From: ZLKRG46 sp032117915
GTDB taxonomy: Bacteria > Bacteroidota > Ignavibacteria > Kapaibacteriales > Kapaibacteriaceae
Reading direction: 5' to 3'
Assembly (NCBI GenBank): GCA_032117915.1
Contig: JAULYI010000242.1
Span: forward strand, 1-18,158
Length of the DNA: 18,158 nucleotides
The position numbers and the translations under genes are program-made. The notes below the pieces were generated by a model. It was not told the DNA's origin, did not search any database, and saw only the letters and a program-made list of their open reading frames with translations. Positions within the stretch are counted from its first letter, which is position 1, and each line of letters starts with the position of its first letter. Below, in pieces: positions 1 to 6,860 of the stretch.

Positions 1-2
1 AG

Positions 3-1259
3 GACGTCGATATCCGGGAAATTCCAAGTTTCAGACGTACATCTCTGCGCCTCGTGACCACTGCAGCAAGCTTCCGCACGGTGATGTATGTGCTCTTGAC
101 AATCCTTGGCATCGTCATCATTGGACTGGTCTCTATCCCCTGGCAACAGACCGTTGTCGGCTCTGGCACCGTCACATCCTTCGCTCCGGAAGCACGGCCG
201 CAAACCGTAGAGAGTATCATCTCCGGTCGGATCGTCCAGTGGAATGTGCGTGAGGGGGCCGTGGTCCGTCAGGGTGACACCTTGTGCATCTTGTCGGATA
301 TCAACGTCAACTTCCTCGATAATGACCTTATCGAGCGTCTTCAGAGTCTTCGTGATCAAACCTTGCAAGCCCAGGAAGGCGCTATTGGTGCTGCCATTCA
401 ACGTCGTAAGCAGGCGGAACAGCGGTTAGAGCAATCAAAGGCCAGGTACGACAATGTTCTGGTTTCGCTCGGTGTAGCAAAGACGCGTTTCAATCGTGCT
501 GAGTCACTTCTGCGCGATGGACTCGTTTCTACCCGTGAGTTTGAAACGGCAACAGCAAACTACCAGGCTGCGATCGCGGATAGTATTTCGTCCAGTGCCG
601 CGATCCTTGCGGCGCGTCAGGATATCGATGCGTTCCGAAGCGAAGAAGAGCGCGTGATCTCCCAGGCTCAGGTATCCATCCAGGAAGCGGAGGTGCGACT
701 CAGTAATGCGATGGGGCGAGTCGGTGCACGCATCGTGACGGCACCCATCAGCGGAACGATCGTCCGCGTTCGCAAACCGGGAGCGGGCCAGGCGGTGAAA
801 GAAGGTGATGAGCTCGCAACCATCGTGCCGCTCATTGACGACCAGGCGGCCGAGATCTACGTTAGCAGCATGGATGCTGCATTGGTCTCACCCGGAAAAC
901 TTGTCTCGCTTCAGTTCTCAGGATTCCCCGCCTTCCAGTTCTCGGGATGGCAGAATATTGCCATCGGCATCTTCCACGGCGAGGTCAAGGTTGTCGATGC
1001 TGTCGATGACGGCACGGGAAGATTCCGACTTTTGGTTGTACCTGACTCTGCTCGACGCGACTGGCCCGATTCTCGCTTCCTACGACAAGGAACAGACGTG
1101 ACCGGCTGGGTACTGCTAAACGAAGTGCCGCTTGGCTATGAACTATGGCGTCAGCTCATGGGCTTCCCGCCGCAATTTCCCGTCCCGGAGCAACGCTCGA
1201 AGAGCAATGGCAAGGGCAGTGTAGGACGCGGTAAGACACCATCGGAGAAGGCATTGTGA
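3..1259 (+). CDS. HlyD-family periplasmic adaptor of a type I secretion/efflux system (5' partial)
   Basis: This is a membrane fusion protein that would link an inner-membrane ABC transporter to an outer-membrane channel. Counting from the GTG at 54, there is one membrane segment at about residues 11-28, followed by PWQQTVVGSGTV, which is typical of the family. A first lipoyl half lies at about 55-80 (ISGRIVQWNVREG), a long alpha-helical hairpin at about 90-222, and the second lipoyl half at about 228-258 (TAPISGTIVRVRKPG). The C-terminal beta region ends in GYELWRQLMGFPP, as in many HlyD proteins. The frame is open upstream to the window edge, and the extra codons read ...IPSFRRTSLRLV. This matches the cytoplasmic lead of related adaptors, so I treat 54 as an internal valine and the gene as truncated by the window. 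It overlaps the TolC-like gene by 4 bases. The ABC partner is not visible and the substrate is unknown. Confidence 0.88.
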   Translation, partial: DVDIREIPSFRRTSLRLVTTAASFRTVMYVLLTILGIVIIGLVSIPWQQTVVGSGTVTSFAPEARPQTVESIISGRIVQWNVREGAVVRQGDTLCILSDINVNFLDNDLIERLQSLRDQTLQAQEGAIGAAIQRRKQAEQRLEQSKARYDNVLVSLGVAKTRFNRAESLLRDGLVSTREFETATANYQAAIADSISSSAAILAARQDIDAFRSEEERVISQAQVSIQEAEVRLSNAMGRVGARIVTAPISGTIVRVRKPGAGQAVKEGDELATIVPLIDDQAAEIYVSSMDAALVSPGKLVSLQFSGFPAFQFSGWQNIAIGIFHGEVKVVDAVDDGTGRFRLLVVPDSARRDWPDSRFLRQGTDVTGWVLLNEVPLGYELWRQLMGFPPQFPVPEQRSKSNGKGSVGRGKTPSEKAL

Positions 1260-2617
1260 GGACGATCGTAGTTGTCATTCTCATGGTGGCTTCAGTTCGA
1301 GCCCAATCACAGGATACGATTGCGCTTGCCGAATTTCTGCGACGTGTTGAAGTCTCGCACCCGTCGTTGCGTATCGCTTCGTACGAGCCGGATCTGGCTG
1401 AGGCTGAGATCCGAAACGCACTCGGTCGGTTCGATCCGCGCCTGACGGCGTCGTATGAGTTCAAGGACAAGGCCGGCACCGATAAGCTTAATATCCTAGA
1501 CGCGGCAGTCGAGCTTCCACTTGATCTGCTATTCGGGCCAAAGATCAAGGCGCAGTATTCTAGGGGGCTGGGTTTCCAGATCGATCCACAGAATGCTACG
1601 GCCGGCAGTGGCGAAGCGTCACTTGGTGTATCACTGCCGCTGTTTCAGGGCATCTTCACGGATACCCGTCGAAATGCTCTGCGAAAGGCGCTCCTCCGGC
1701 CTGACCTTGCTCAGGCTCAATACCGTATGGACAGGAACAACCTGTTACGAACGGCAGCAACGAGGTACTGGGAGTGGAGCGAAGCCGTAGCCATGATTAG
1801 TGTCATGGACACCCTCGTGCAGCTTGCTGAGCGCCGCCTAGCGTTCATCACCGATCGTGCCCGTGCCGGCGAGGTCGCTACGATCGACTCGATCGATGCG
1901 GCACAAGAGGTCTTTCGCAGACGCGGTGAACGGCTGCGAGCACTACGTGCTGCCGAGCAGGCTCAGATCGAGGCAGCCATCTTGCTATGGACGACAGAGG
2001 GAGTTCCCGATGTACTCACTGGTTCTCCACTGCCCCTTCCCAATCCCTCTGATAGTACACTGAGCGAGGCATCGCTCGTTTCGCTTGCGAAAGAACGACG
2101 TCCGGAAGTCAAGCGTGCGGCACTGCTGCAACAAACGACACAGCTGGATCGCGACCTTGCACGCGAGTTGCTGCGGCCCTTTGTCGAGGCTGATGCCAGT
2201 ATCATCTCATATGACGTCACGAAGTCAGGTTCACCGGATGTTAAAGTAGGCTTGCGAATCGATCAGCCGTTGCTCTTTCGTTCAGCTTCAGCGCAGGAAC
2301 AAGTCGCCGACATCACGGTTCAACGAGCAGACTGGCAGCGGCTTCTTGTTGATCGCGCGGTCACGGCAGATGTGCAAAATGCCGTCGTTGCCGTCGAACG
2401 CGGACGTGAACGCCTTCGTTTGGCAACGAATGAAATACGACTGGCAAGGATCATGGTCGAGACCGAGGAGCGACGCACTCGTGCCGGTGAGACCGATCTG
2501 CTTACGATCAATCTCCGCGAGCGTTTTCTTGCTGACGCTCTGATTCGAGAGCTCTCGGCGCGTGCCGACGTTGTTCGTGCCTTTCTGGCACTTCAGTGGG
2601 CTACGGGAACGATCTGA
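1256..2617 (+). CDS. TolC-family outer membrane efflux/secretion channel
   Basis: The 453-residue protein has a signal peptide (MRTIVVVILMVASVRA, cut before QSQ). It shows the outer-membrane efflux protein (OEP) layout of two helical repeats rich in Ala, Arg, Glu and Leu, with strand regions such as DPRLTASYEFKDKAG and VKVGLRIDQPLLF. Its length fits the family (about 420-480 residues). The start is GTG at 1256, inside the stop of the HlyD-like gene (GTGA), with purine-rich GGAGAAGG at 1244-1251 as the ribosome site; the overlap indicates translational coupling. With the HlyD-like protein it would form the periplasmic and outer-membrane parts of a tripartite exporter. No lipobox is seen at the signal peptide cleavage site. 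The family assignment is firm; the exported substrate cannot be deduced. Confidence 0.9.
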   Translation: MRTIVVVILMVASVRAQSQDTIALAEFLRRVEVSHPSLRIASYEPDLAEAEIRNALGRFDPRLTASYEFKDKAGTDKLNILDAAVELPLDLLFGPKIKAQYSRGLGFQIDPQNATAGSGEASLGVSLPLFQGIFTDTRRNALRKALLRPDLAQAQYRMDRNNLLRTAATRYWEWSEAVAMISVMDTLVQLAERRLAFITDRARAGEVATIDSIDAAQEVFRRRGERLRALRAAEQAQIEAAILLWTTEGVPDVLTGSPLPLPNPSDSTLSEASLVSLAKERRPEVKRAALLQQTTQLDRDLARELLRPFVEADASIISYDVTKSGSPDVKVGLRIDQPLLFRSASAQEQVADITVQRADWQRLLVDRAVTADVQNAVVAVERGRERLRLATNEIRLARIMVETEERRTRAGETDLLTINLRERFLADALIRELSARADVVRAFLALQWATGTI

Positions 2618-2619
2618 CC

Positions 2620-2667
2620 CTGATCGATACTTCGACGATCAGCGGAACCGCACCCTTCCGTATTTTT
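2620..2667 (+). terminator. Tandem hairpins plus T-tract after tolC-like gene (possible terminator)
   Basis: Two adjacent inverted repeats start 3 bases after the TolC-like stop. The first is CTGATCG (2620-2626) / CGATCAG (2636-2642), a perfect 7-bp stem with a 9-base loop. The second is CGGAA (2643-2647) / TTCCG (2656-2660), a 5-bp stem followed directly by TATTTTT. The second has the shape of an intrinsic terminator, but its stem is short. The T-tract is also part of a promoter-like element, so the two readings compete or coexist. Confidence 0.4.
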
Positions 2668-2668
2668 G
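2661..2668 (+). promoter_or_regulatory. Bacteroidota-type -7 element (TATTTTTG) ahead of etfB
   Basis: TATTTTTG fits the TAnnTTTG -7 consensus known from Bacteroidota. It lies 44 bases before the etfB ATG, giving a leader of about 35-40 bases. No convincing -33 TTG/TTTG box is seen at the usual distance. It would drive etfB-etfA and perhaps the nuclease-domain gene. Confidence 0.45.
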
Positions 2669-2697
2669 CAGCCCTGCCTACACACACTACACCTTTT

Positions 2698-2704
2698 AAA
2701 AGGA
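2698..2704 (+). promoter_or_regulatory. Ribosome binding site that fixes the etfB start
   Basis: AAAAGGA ends 8 bases before the ATG at 2713. It supports that start over an in-frame ATG at 2596, which would add 39 residues unlike any EtfB and would place the promoter-like element inside the gene. Confidence 0.6.
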
Positions 2705-2712
2705 ATTCGCTC

Positions 2713-3459
2713 ATGAACATCCTTGTCTGCATCTCGCAGGTGCCTGATACGGCAACGAAGATCGTTGTCGGAGCAGACGGCAAGAGTATCAACCCCCAAG
2801 GCGTGAAGTTCATCCTGAACCCGTACGACGAGTTTGCGATCGAAGAAGGACTTCGACTTCGTGAAGCGCACGGCGGTACAGTGACGACGCTCACCGTTGG
2901 CGGTGATAGCGCCAAAGAGATCCTACGAACGGCTCTCGCGATGGGCTCGGACAATGCAGTACTTGTCAAAGACGATGTTCGCGCCGACTCGTTCGTTGTC
3001 GCCTCCAGCATCGCAGACGCGGCCAGGGAACTGTCACCGGATGTGATCATCTTTGGTCGTCAGAGCATTGATTTCGATTCGTTCCAGATTCCGAGCATGG
3101 TAGCCGAAATGCTTGATCTACCGAACGTATCGATGGTGTCCAAGCTGTCGATCGACGGCTCAAACGTGTCATGCGAGCGTGATATTGAAGGCGGCAAGGA
3201 GATCGTCTCCGTGTCACTGCCTTGCGTCCTGAGTGCTCAAAAGGGTCTCAATGATCCTCGTTATCCGAAACTTCCGGATATCATGAAGGCTAAGCAAAAG
3301 CCCATCACGGAACGTGCTGCCGTTGCGGCTGCACCTCAGGTCGAGGTACTCGGCATGGTTCTCCCGTCACAAAATCGTCTTGGTGTAGTCGTCGGTGATA
3401 GTGATGCCGATCTCCAGGAGATCGTGCGTCGACTACACGAAGAAGCCAAGATGATCTAA
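2713..3459 (+). CDS. etfB: Electron transfer flavoprotein, beta subunit
   Basis: The 248-residue protein is the normal length for EtfB. It begins MNILVCISQVPDT, has the nucleotide-binding alpha/beta fold, and carries the ETF-beta signature around residues 153-197 (CERDIEGGKEIVSVSLPCVLSAQ split by known conserved positions, then GLNDPRYP and PDIMKAKQK). EtfB binds AMP and, with EtfA (FAD), carries electrons from acyl-CoA and other flavin dehydrogenases to the quinone pool via ETF:quinone oxidoreductase. The segment GRQSIDFDSFQ (115-125) occupies the AMP-site region. It is followed 32 bases later by etfA, clearly one operon. Whether this pair belongs to a bifurcating group cannot be decided by eye. 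Confidence 0.96.
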   Translation: MNILVCISQVPDTATKIVVGADGKSINPQGVKFILNPYDEFAIEEGLRLREAHGGTVTTLTVGGDSAKEILRTALAMGSDNAVLVKDDVRADSFVVASSIADAARELSPDVIIFGRQSIDFDSFQIPSMVAEMLDLPNVSMVSKLSIDGSNVSCERDIEGGKEIVSVSLPCVLSAQKGLNDPRYPKLPDIMKAKQKPITERAAVAAAPQVEVLGMVLPSQNRLGVVVGDSDADLQEIVRRLHEEAKMI

Positions 3460-3491
3460 CCTACCACACGAATCTCCATAGATCACCCCCT

Positions 3492-4451
3492 ATGAACGCT
3501 ATACTTATCGTCCTTGAACCGCAAGGAACATCGATTAAGCGCACCTCACTCGAGGCCATAACCGCTGCCCGTGGCATCGCCGGTGGTGCTCCCATGCATG
3601 GTGTCATTATCAATGGCACGTCTGAGCAGATCAACGCGGCTGGCGCCTACGGCCTTGCCAACGTGTTGAACGTGTCCTTGGCTTCGTTCGCAAACGGCAC
3701 GGTGGCAGCAGCCATCGCTACAGCAGCAACAACCGTTGGAGCTGATGTTGTGCTGTTCGGTGCAAACGCAACAGGGAAAGACATTGCACCTCGCGTTGCC
3801 GTTCGACTTGGCGCCGGTCTCCTGGCCGACTGCGTTGGACTTAGCAATGATGGAGGCCGACTTATTGCAACACGTCCCGTGTACGCAGGCAAGGCAACGG
3901 TCCAAGTCACTTCTACAACGCCTAGTGGCGTTGTAACGCTTCGTCCGAATGTCTTCACTGCAAAGCAAGATCAGACCGTATCCGTCTCTGTTCAGGATCT
4001 CTCAAGTGTGGCAAATCCCCCTGCCCGCACATCCGTGGTCAACGACATCATCAAGAACGATGGTGTCATGGACGTGGCAGAAGCCGATATGGTTGTTTCA
4101 GGTGGACGTGGCATGAAGGGCCCCGAACACTTCAACCTCGTAGAAGATCTTGCAAAGGCTCTCGGAGCTGCTGTCGGCGCTTCTCGAGCTGTCGTTGATG
4201 CCGGATGGCGCCCACACCGCGAACAGGTAGGACAAACAGGTAAGACCGTCTCTCCCAACTTATACGTTGCCTGTGGCATCAGTGGTGCAGTGCAACACCT
4301 TGCGGGCATGTCGTCTTCGAAGTACATCGTTGCCATCAATAAGGACAAGGATGCACCGATCTTCAAGATCGCTGACTACGGAATCGTTGGTGATGTGTTC
4401 GAGGTACTACCCCGCCTCACCGCTATGGTTGCAAACGTCACGGGTCGGTAA
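3492..4451 (+). CDS. etfA: Electron transfer flavoprotein, alpha subunit (FAD-binding)
   Basis: The 319-residue protein is of the usual EtfA length. The N-terminal half is the alpha/beta domain (ADVVLFGANATGKDIAPRVA at about 84-103). The C-terminal FAD domain starts near residue 197 and carries SGGRGMKGPEHF, the motif DAGWRPHREQVGQTGK (236-251) and the ETF-alpha signature PNLYVACGISGAVQHLAGM (255-273) followed by AINKDKDAPIFKIADYG. The ATG at 3492 gives the canonical start, although there is no Shine-Dalgarno sequence before it, as is common in Bacteroidota. It acts as a heterodimer with EtfB in electron transfer from acyl-CoA dehydrogenases, which implies fatty-acid or amino-acid oxidation. 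Confidence 0.96.
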   Translation: MNAILIVLEPQGTSIKRTSLEAITAARGIAGGAPMHGVIINGTSEQINAAGAYGLANVLNVSLASFANGTVAAAIATAATTVGADVVLFGANATGKDIAPRVAVRLGAGLLADCVGLSNDGGRLIATRPVYAGKATVQVTSTTPSGVVTLRPNVFTAKQDQTVSVSVQDLSSVANPPARTSVVNDIIKNDGVMDVAEADMVVSGGRGMKGPEHFNLVEDLAKALGAAVGASRAVVDAGWRPHREQVGQTGKTVSPNLYVACGISGAVQHLAGMSSSKYIVAINKDKDAPIFKIADYGIVGDVFEVLPRLTAMVANVTGR

Positions 4452-4495
4452 CCTCACGGAGCATATTCAAGGCCTATGCGGCCTATCTTACAGCA

Positions 4496-5104
4496 ATGCA
4501 TAAGATTCAGGTAGACATACTCGGACTGAGCAACAGTCAAGCAGGCACCAATGCCTACGCACTGATCCTGAAGGAATCAGAAGGGGTACGGCAGTTGCCT
4601 ATCGTCATTGGTGCTCCGGAGGCACAGGCCATTGCCAATGAGCTTGAGGGCGTTCGTCCGCAGCGTCCCATGACGCATGATCTCATGAAGCAGATCATCG
4701 ATACGCTTGGCGCTACCGTACGAGAGGTAGCAATTACGTCATTGCAAGATGGTACCTTCTACGCCAGTGTGATCTTTGATTATTCAGACATCGAGATCGA
4801 TGCCCGCCCGAGTGATGCGATCGCTTTGGCCGTTCGATGCGGCGTACCGATCTACGTCACCGAAGAGATCCTTGAAGAGGCCGGATATAAGCCAGATGAT
4901 GACGAGACGTCCGAAGCAGAACCAGGATCAGCAGACGATGTGGCAGAGGATCTCGAGGAACAGCCTCACGGAGGTACATCAGGAGCACGCTCTGGTAGGC
5001 AGCGTCTTGAAGAGGAGCTAGCTCGTGCCATCGGTTCGGAAGACTATGAGCGGGCAGCCCAGCTTCGTGACGAGCTTTCCAACTTGCACGACGACGACGG
5101 CTGA
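4496..5104 (+). CDS. Bifunctional nuclease domain (DUF151) protein with C-terminal UVR motif
   Basis: The 202-residue protein has an N-terminal DUF151/bifunctional nuclease domain (about 1-128; QLPIVIGAPEAQAIA, RPMTHDLM and DARPSDAIALAVR are the conserved blocks). An acidic, low-complexity linker follows (about 133-165), then a UVR motif of the UvrB/UvrC type (about 168-197; RLEEELARAI, DYERAAQLRDEL). The same architecture is known across Bacteroidota and Chlorobi. Family members have been reported to have DNase and RNase activity, but the cellular role is poorly defined, and the UVR helix pair suggests protein-protein contact. It starts 44 bases after etfA without a Shine-Dalgarno sequence and is probably cotranscribed with etfBA. 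Confidence 0.9.
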   Translation: MHKIQVDILGLSNSQAGTNAYALILKESEGVRQLPIVIGAPEAQAIANELEGVRPQRPMTHDLMKQIIDTLGATVREVAITSLQDGTFYASVIFDYSDIEIDARPSDAIALAVRCGVPIYVTEEILEEAGYKPDDDETSEAEPGSADDVAEDLEEQPHGGTSGARSGRQRLEEELARAIGSEDYERAAQLRDELSNLHDDDG

Positions 5105-5124
5105 TTCAGGTTAGCAGGAATTGC

Positions 5125-5132
5125 TATATTTG
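5125..5132 (+). promoter_or_regulatory. Bacteroidota-type -7 element (TATATTTG) for the tRNA gene
   Basis: TATATTTG is an exact TAnnTTTG match and ends 16 bases before the tRNA 5' end, leaving room for a very short leader. The -33 box is not clear. The position between the nuclease-domain gene and the tRNA suggests the tRNA is a separate short transcript. Confidence 0.6.
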
Positions 5133-5148
5133 TAGCCCAAAACGCGTC

Positions 5149-5222
5149 GCCGGGGTAGCTCAGCTGGTCAGAGCAACGGAATCATAATCCGTGGGTCGGG
5201 GGTTCAAGTCCCTCCCCCGGTA
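5149..5222 (+). tRNA. tRNA with CAT anticodon, probably elongator tRNA-Met
   Basis: The 74 bases fold into a complete cloverleaf. The acceptor stem is GCCGGGG / CCCCGGT (5149-5155 / 5215-5221, with a G-T first pair), the D stem GCTC/GAGC, the anticodon stem ACGGA/TCCGT with loop ATCATAA, the variable loop GGGTC, and the T arm GGGGG-TTCAAGT-CCCTC. The discriminator is A5222. The CCA end is not encoded (CGG follows). The paired 1-72 position and the lack of three G-C pairs in the anticodon stem argue against initiator tRNA. A lysidine-modified tRNA-Ile (CAT) cannot be excluded by eye. Confidence 0.93.
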
Positions 5223-5236
5223 CGGCAAACGCAAAG

Positions 5237-5269
5237 CCCTCGCACCACTTCTGTGATGCGAGGGTTTTT
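5237..5269 (+). terminator. Intrinsic terminator after the tRNA, shared with the convergent operon
   Basis: CCCTCGCA (5237-5244) pairs perfectly with TGCGAGGG (5257-5264). The stem continues inside with CAC/GTG around a TTCT loop after one mismatch, and five T residues follow (5265-5269). It is a textbook Rho-independent terminator on the + strand. On the - strand the hairpin is followed only by CTTTGCGTTTG, so termination of the convergent lipid cassette here would be weaker. Confidence 0.9.
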
Positions 5270-5285
5270 CATAGTTGGCGCTACC

Positions 5286-5792
5286 CTACCGCTTTGCTAA
5301 AGCGCGCTCTTCGGCCGGTATGCGAATCAATAGCAGAATAGCTGCATTGGCGACCGAGGCGACGACGGCTGTGATGAAACAGCCAACGATCATCGGAACG
5401 AGTGCCAGCTCGAGAGCGACGATGAGGTAGTTGGGATGACGCACATGGCGATACCATCCGCTGCGAACTACTGTCATGTCCGGCCATGTGATGATCCGAG
5501 TGTTCCATGCCTCTCCCAAGGAGCGAATCACACTGTATCGTGCTACTTGGAGAAGCAGAGCGCCAAGGCAAAGCCAGGGCCACATCGATGGAAGCGTCTG
5601 GTGTCCAAGTTGCCACTCAGCGTTCATGCCAACGAGCCATCCAACGTGCAGTACAACAAACATCCAGTAATGTCCACGTCCGTGTTCGATGCCACCACGT
5701 GCGAGTGCCCGCTTTGTGTTCCTTGCAGATAGCGCAAGCTCCGATACACGCTGAAGCATGATGATGATCGAGATCGTTTGAACAAGAGGCAT
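5286..5792 (-). CDS. ICMT-like membrane methyltransferase, BpsB/YpbQ type
   Basis: The 168-residue integral membrane protein has about four to five hydrophobic segments (near 1-15, 43-57, 68-86, 123-160). It carries the isoprenylcysteine carboxyl methyltransferase signature: RYSVIRSLGEAWNTR (85-99), RHVRHPNY (115-122) and a distal IPAEERAL (158-165), which bind S-adenosylmethionine. The N-terminal stretch QRVSELALSARNTKRAL, then GRGHYWMFVVLH, resembles YpbQ of Bacillus subtilis. That protein (BpsB) O-methylates alkylpyrones made by the neighbouring type III PKS BpsA. Here too the gene sits 3 bases after a type III PKS gene, so the inferred substrate is the PKS product rather than a prenylated protein. 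It is the last gene of the cassette. Confidence 0.88.
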   Translation of the reverse strand: MPLVQTISIIIMLQRVSELALSARNTKRALARGGIEHGRGHYWMFVVLHVGWLVGMNAEWQLGHQTLPSMWPWLCLGALLLQVARYSVIRSLGEAWNTRIITWPDMTVVRSGWYRHVRHPNYLIVALELALVPMIVGCFITAVVASVANAAILLLIRIPAEERALAKR

Positions 5793-5795
5793 GTG

Positions 5796-6860
5796 TCAAC
5801 TCTGATGATCAGTGTGCTCTGCGTGTGATAGCAGAAGGAACTCCGCGCTGAACCCCGGCCCAAGTGCCGTCATCAATGATCGGCCTGTCAACGTTGCACA
5901 CTGCTGAAGCGTCTGTTCGAGCACGAATAGCACGGTCGCACTGGACATGTTGCCACAGTTCCGAAGAACCTCTTTTGCGATCTGCATATCGGATTCTGGA
6001 CGCTGCAAGATGTTCGCATAGGCGTCCAGCACCTTTGCACCACCGGGGTGCGGTATAACGCGATCAATGTCTGTGCGTGTAATGCCCCATGACTGCAAGG
6101 CCAAGTCTATGACGGGAGCAACTGACATCGTCACAAACGCCGGAATATCGCGGGAGAATCGAACCTTGAGGCCCGTGTCGATCACGTCCCAGCCCATGAT
6201 ATCCTCTGTCTGAGGGAACAGGTGGCTATAGCTATGGTCGATGGCACCGTGTCGGCCGCTAGGCCCTATCACTACAGCTCCGGCACCATCACCGAACAGG
6301 CTAGTACCAACAAGGTTTGATTTTGAGAGATCGGTCCGTTGCATCGTCACACTACAGATCTCCACAGCAACGAACAGGACAAAGCCGTGACCGGCCTTAC
6401 AGAGATCAGCACTTCGACTAAGACCGCTGACGCCGGCAGCGCAACCTAAACCTACAATGGGCATTCTTGTGACCGTCGGTTTGCATCCAAGCCGTTGTGC
6501 GACGGCTGCGTCAAGGCTTGGTGTAGCAAGTCCCGTTGTAGATGCTACCACAATAGCGTCAACGTCACTTGCATGCAAGCCAGCATCGCTGAGTGCGGCA
6601 ATTGCGGCTCTCGTGGCAAGATCCACGGCCTCGGCAATGAACACATCATTGGTTTCTCCGAATCCATGTGATTGCCCATACCAGTCTGCGGGACGAACGA
6701 AGTATCGCGTAGCAATGTGCTCATGCGAGAATGTCGAAAGCACACGATAGAGCGACGGTGGGAGGTTTGGGAAGACCGCTTCGACGATGGACCGCACGGT
6801 TGGCTGGTCGACCATGAACGGCGGAAGTGCTGTGCCTATTCCTGCAATGTGCACCTTCAC
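5796..6860 (-). CDS. Type III polyketide synthase (chalcone/alkylpyrone synthase family, BpsA-like)
   Basis: The 354-residue protein has the thiolase-fold type III PKS layout. The catalytic triad is visible: Cys140 in VGLGCAAG, His271 in IPHPGGAKVLDAY and Asn304 in NCGNMSSATVLF. GFS (residues 336-338) is in the late conserved ALGPGFSAE block. Length and motifs match bacterial alkylpyrone/alkylresorcinol synthases such as BpsA, PKS18 and ArsB/C rather than KAS III. These enzymes extend a long-chain acyl-CoA with malonyl-CoA units and cyclise the chain to a pyrone or resorcinol. The start is GTG at 6860, overlapping the nitroreductase stop (GTGA), so translation is coupled. The upstream acyl-CoA synthetase could supply the starter; chain length and ring type cannot be read from the sequence. 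Confidence 0.93.
   Translation of the reverse strand: MKVHIAGIGTALPPFMVDQPTVRSIVEAVFPNLPPSLYRVLSTFSHEHIATRYFVRPADWYGQSHGFGETNDVFIAEAVDLATRAAIAALSDAGLHASDVDAIVVASTTGLATPSLDAAVAQRLGCKPTVTRMPIVGLGCAAGVSGLSRSADLCKAGHGFVLFVAVEICSVTMQRTDLSKSNLVGTSLFGDGAGAVVIGPSGRHGAIDHSYSHLFPQTEDIMGWDVIDTGLKVRFSRDIPAFVTMSVAPVIDLALQSWGITRTDIDRVIPHPGGAKVLDAYANILQRPESDMQIAKEVLRNCGNMSSATVLFVLEQTLQQCATLTGRSLMTALGPGFSAEFLLLSHAEHTDHQS

Noticed and set aside
54..1259. GTG at 54, overlapping a TGA in another frame, as the true start of the HlyD-like gene
   Set aside because: Reading upstream in the same frame gives SLRLV and other residues typical of the family's N-terminal cytoplasmic lead, with no stop before the window edge. 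The alternative upstream frame does not look like protein. The gene is more likely cut by the window.
2596..2712. Longer etfB form starting at the ATG at 2596
   Set aside because: It would overlap the TolC-like gene end, run through the hairpins and promoter-like element, and add 39 residues absent from EtfB. The ATG at 2713 has a ribosome site and the conserved MNILV start.
4470..4484. Short palindrome AGGCC-TATGC-GGCCT between etfA and the nuclease-domain gene
   Set aside because: Only 5 bp and not followed by a T-tract, so neither a terminator nor an operator can be supported.
5149..5222. Initiator tRNA-fMet
   Set aside because: The 1-72 position is paired and the anticodon stem lacks the three consecutive G-C pairs of initiators.
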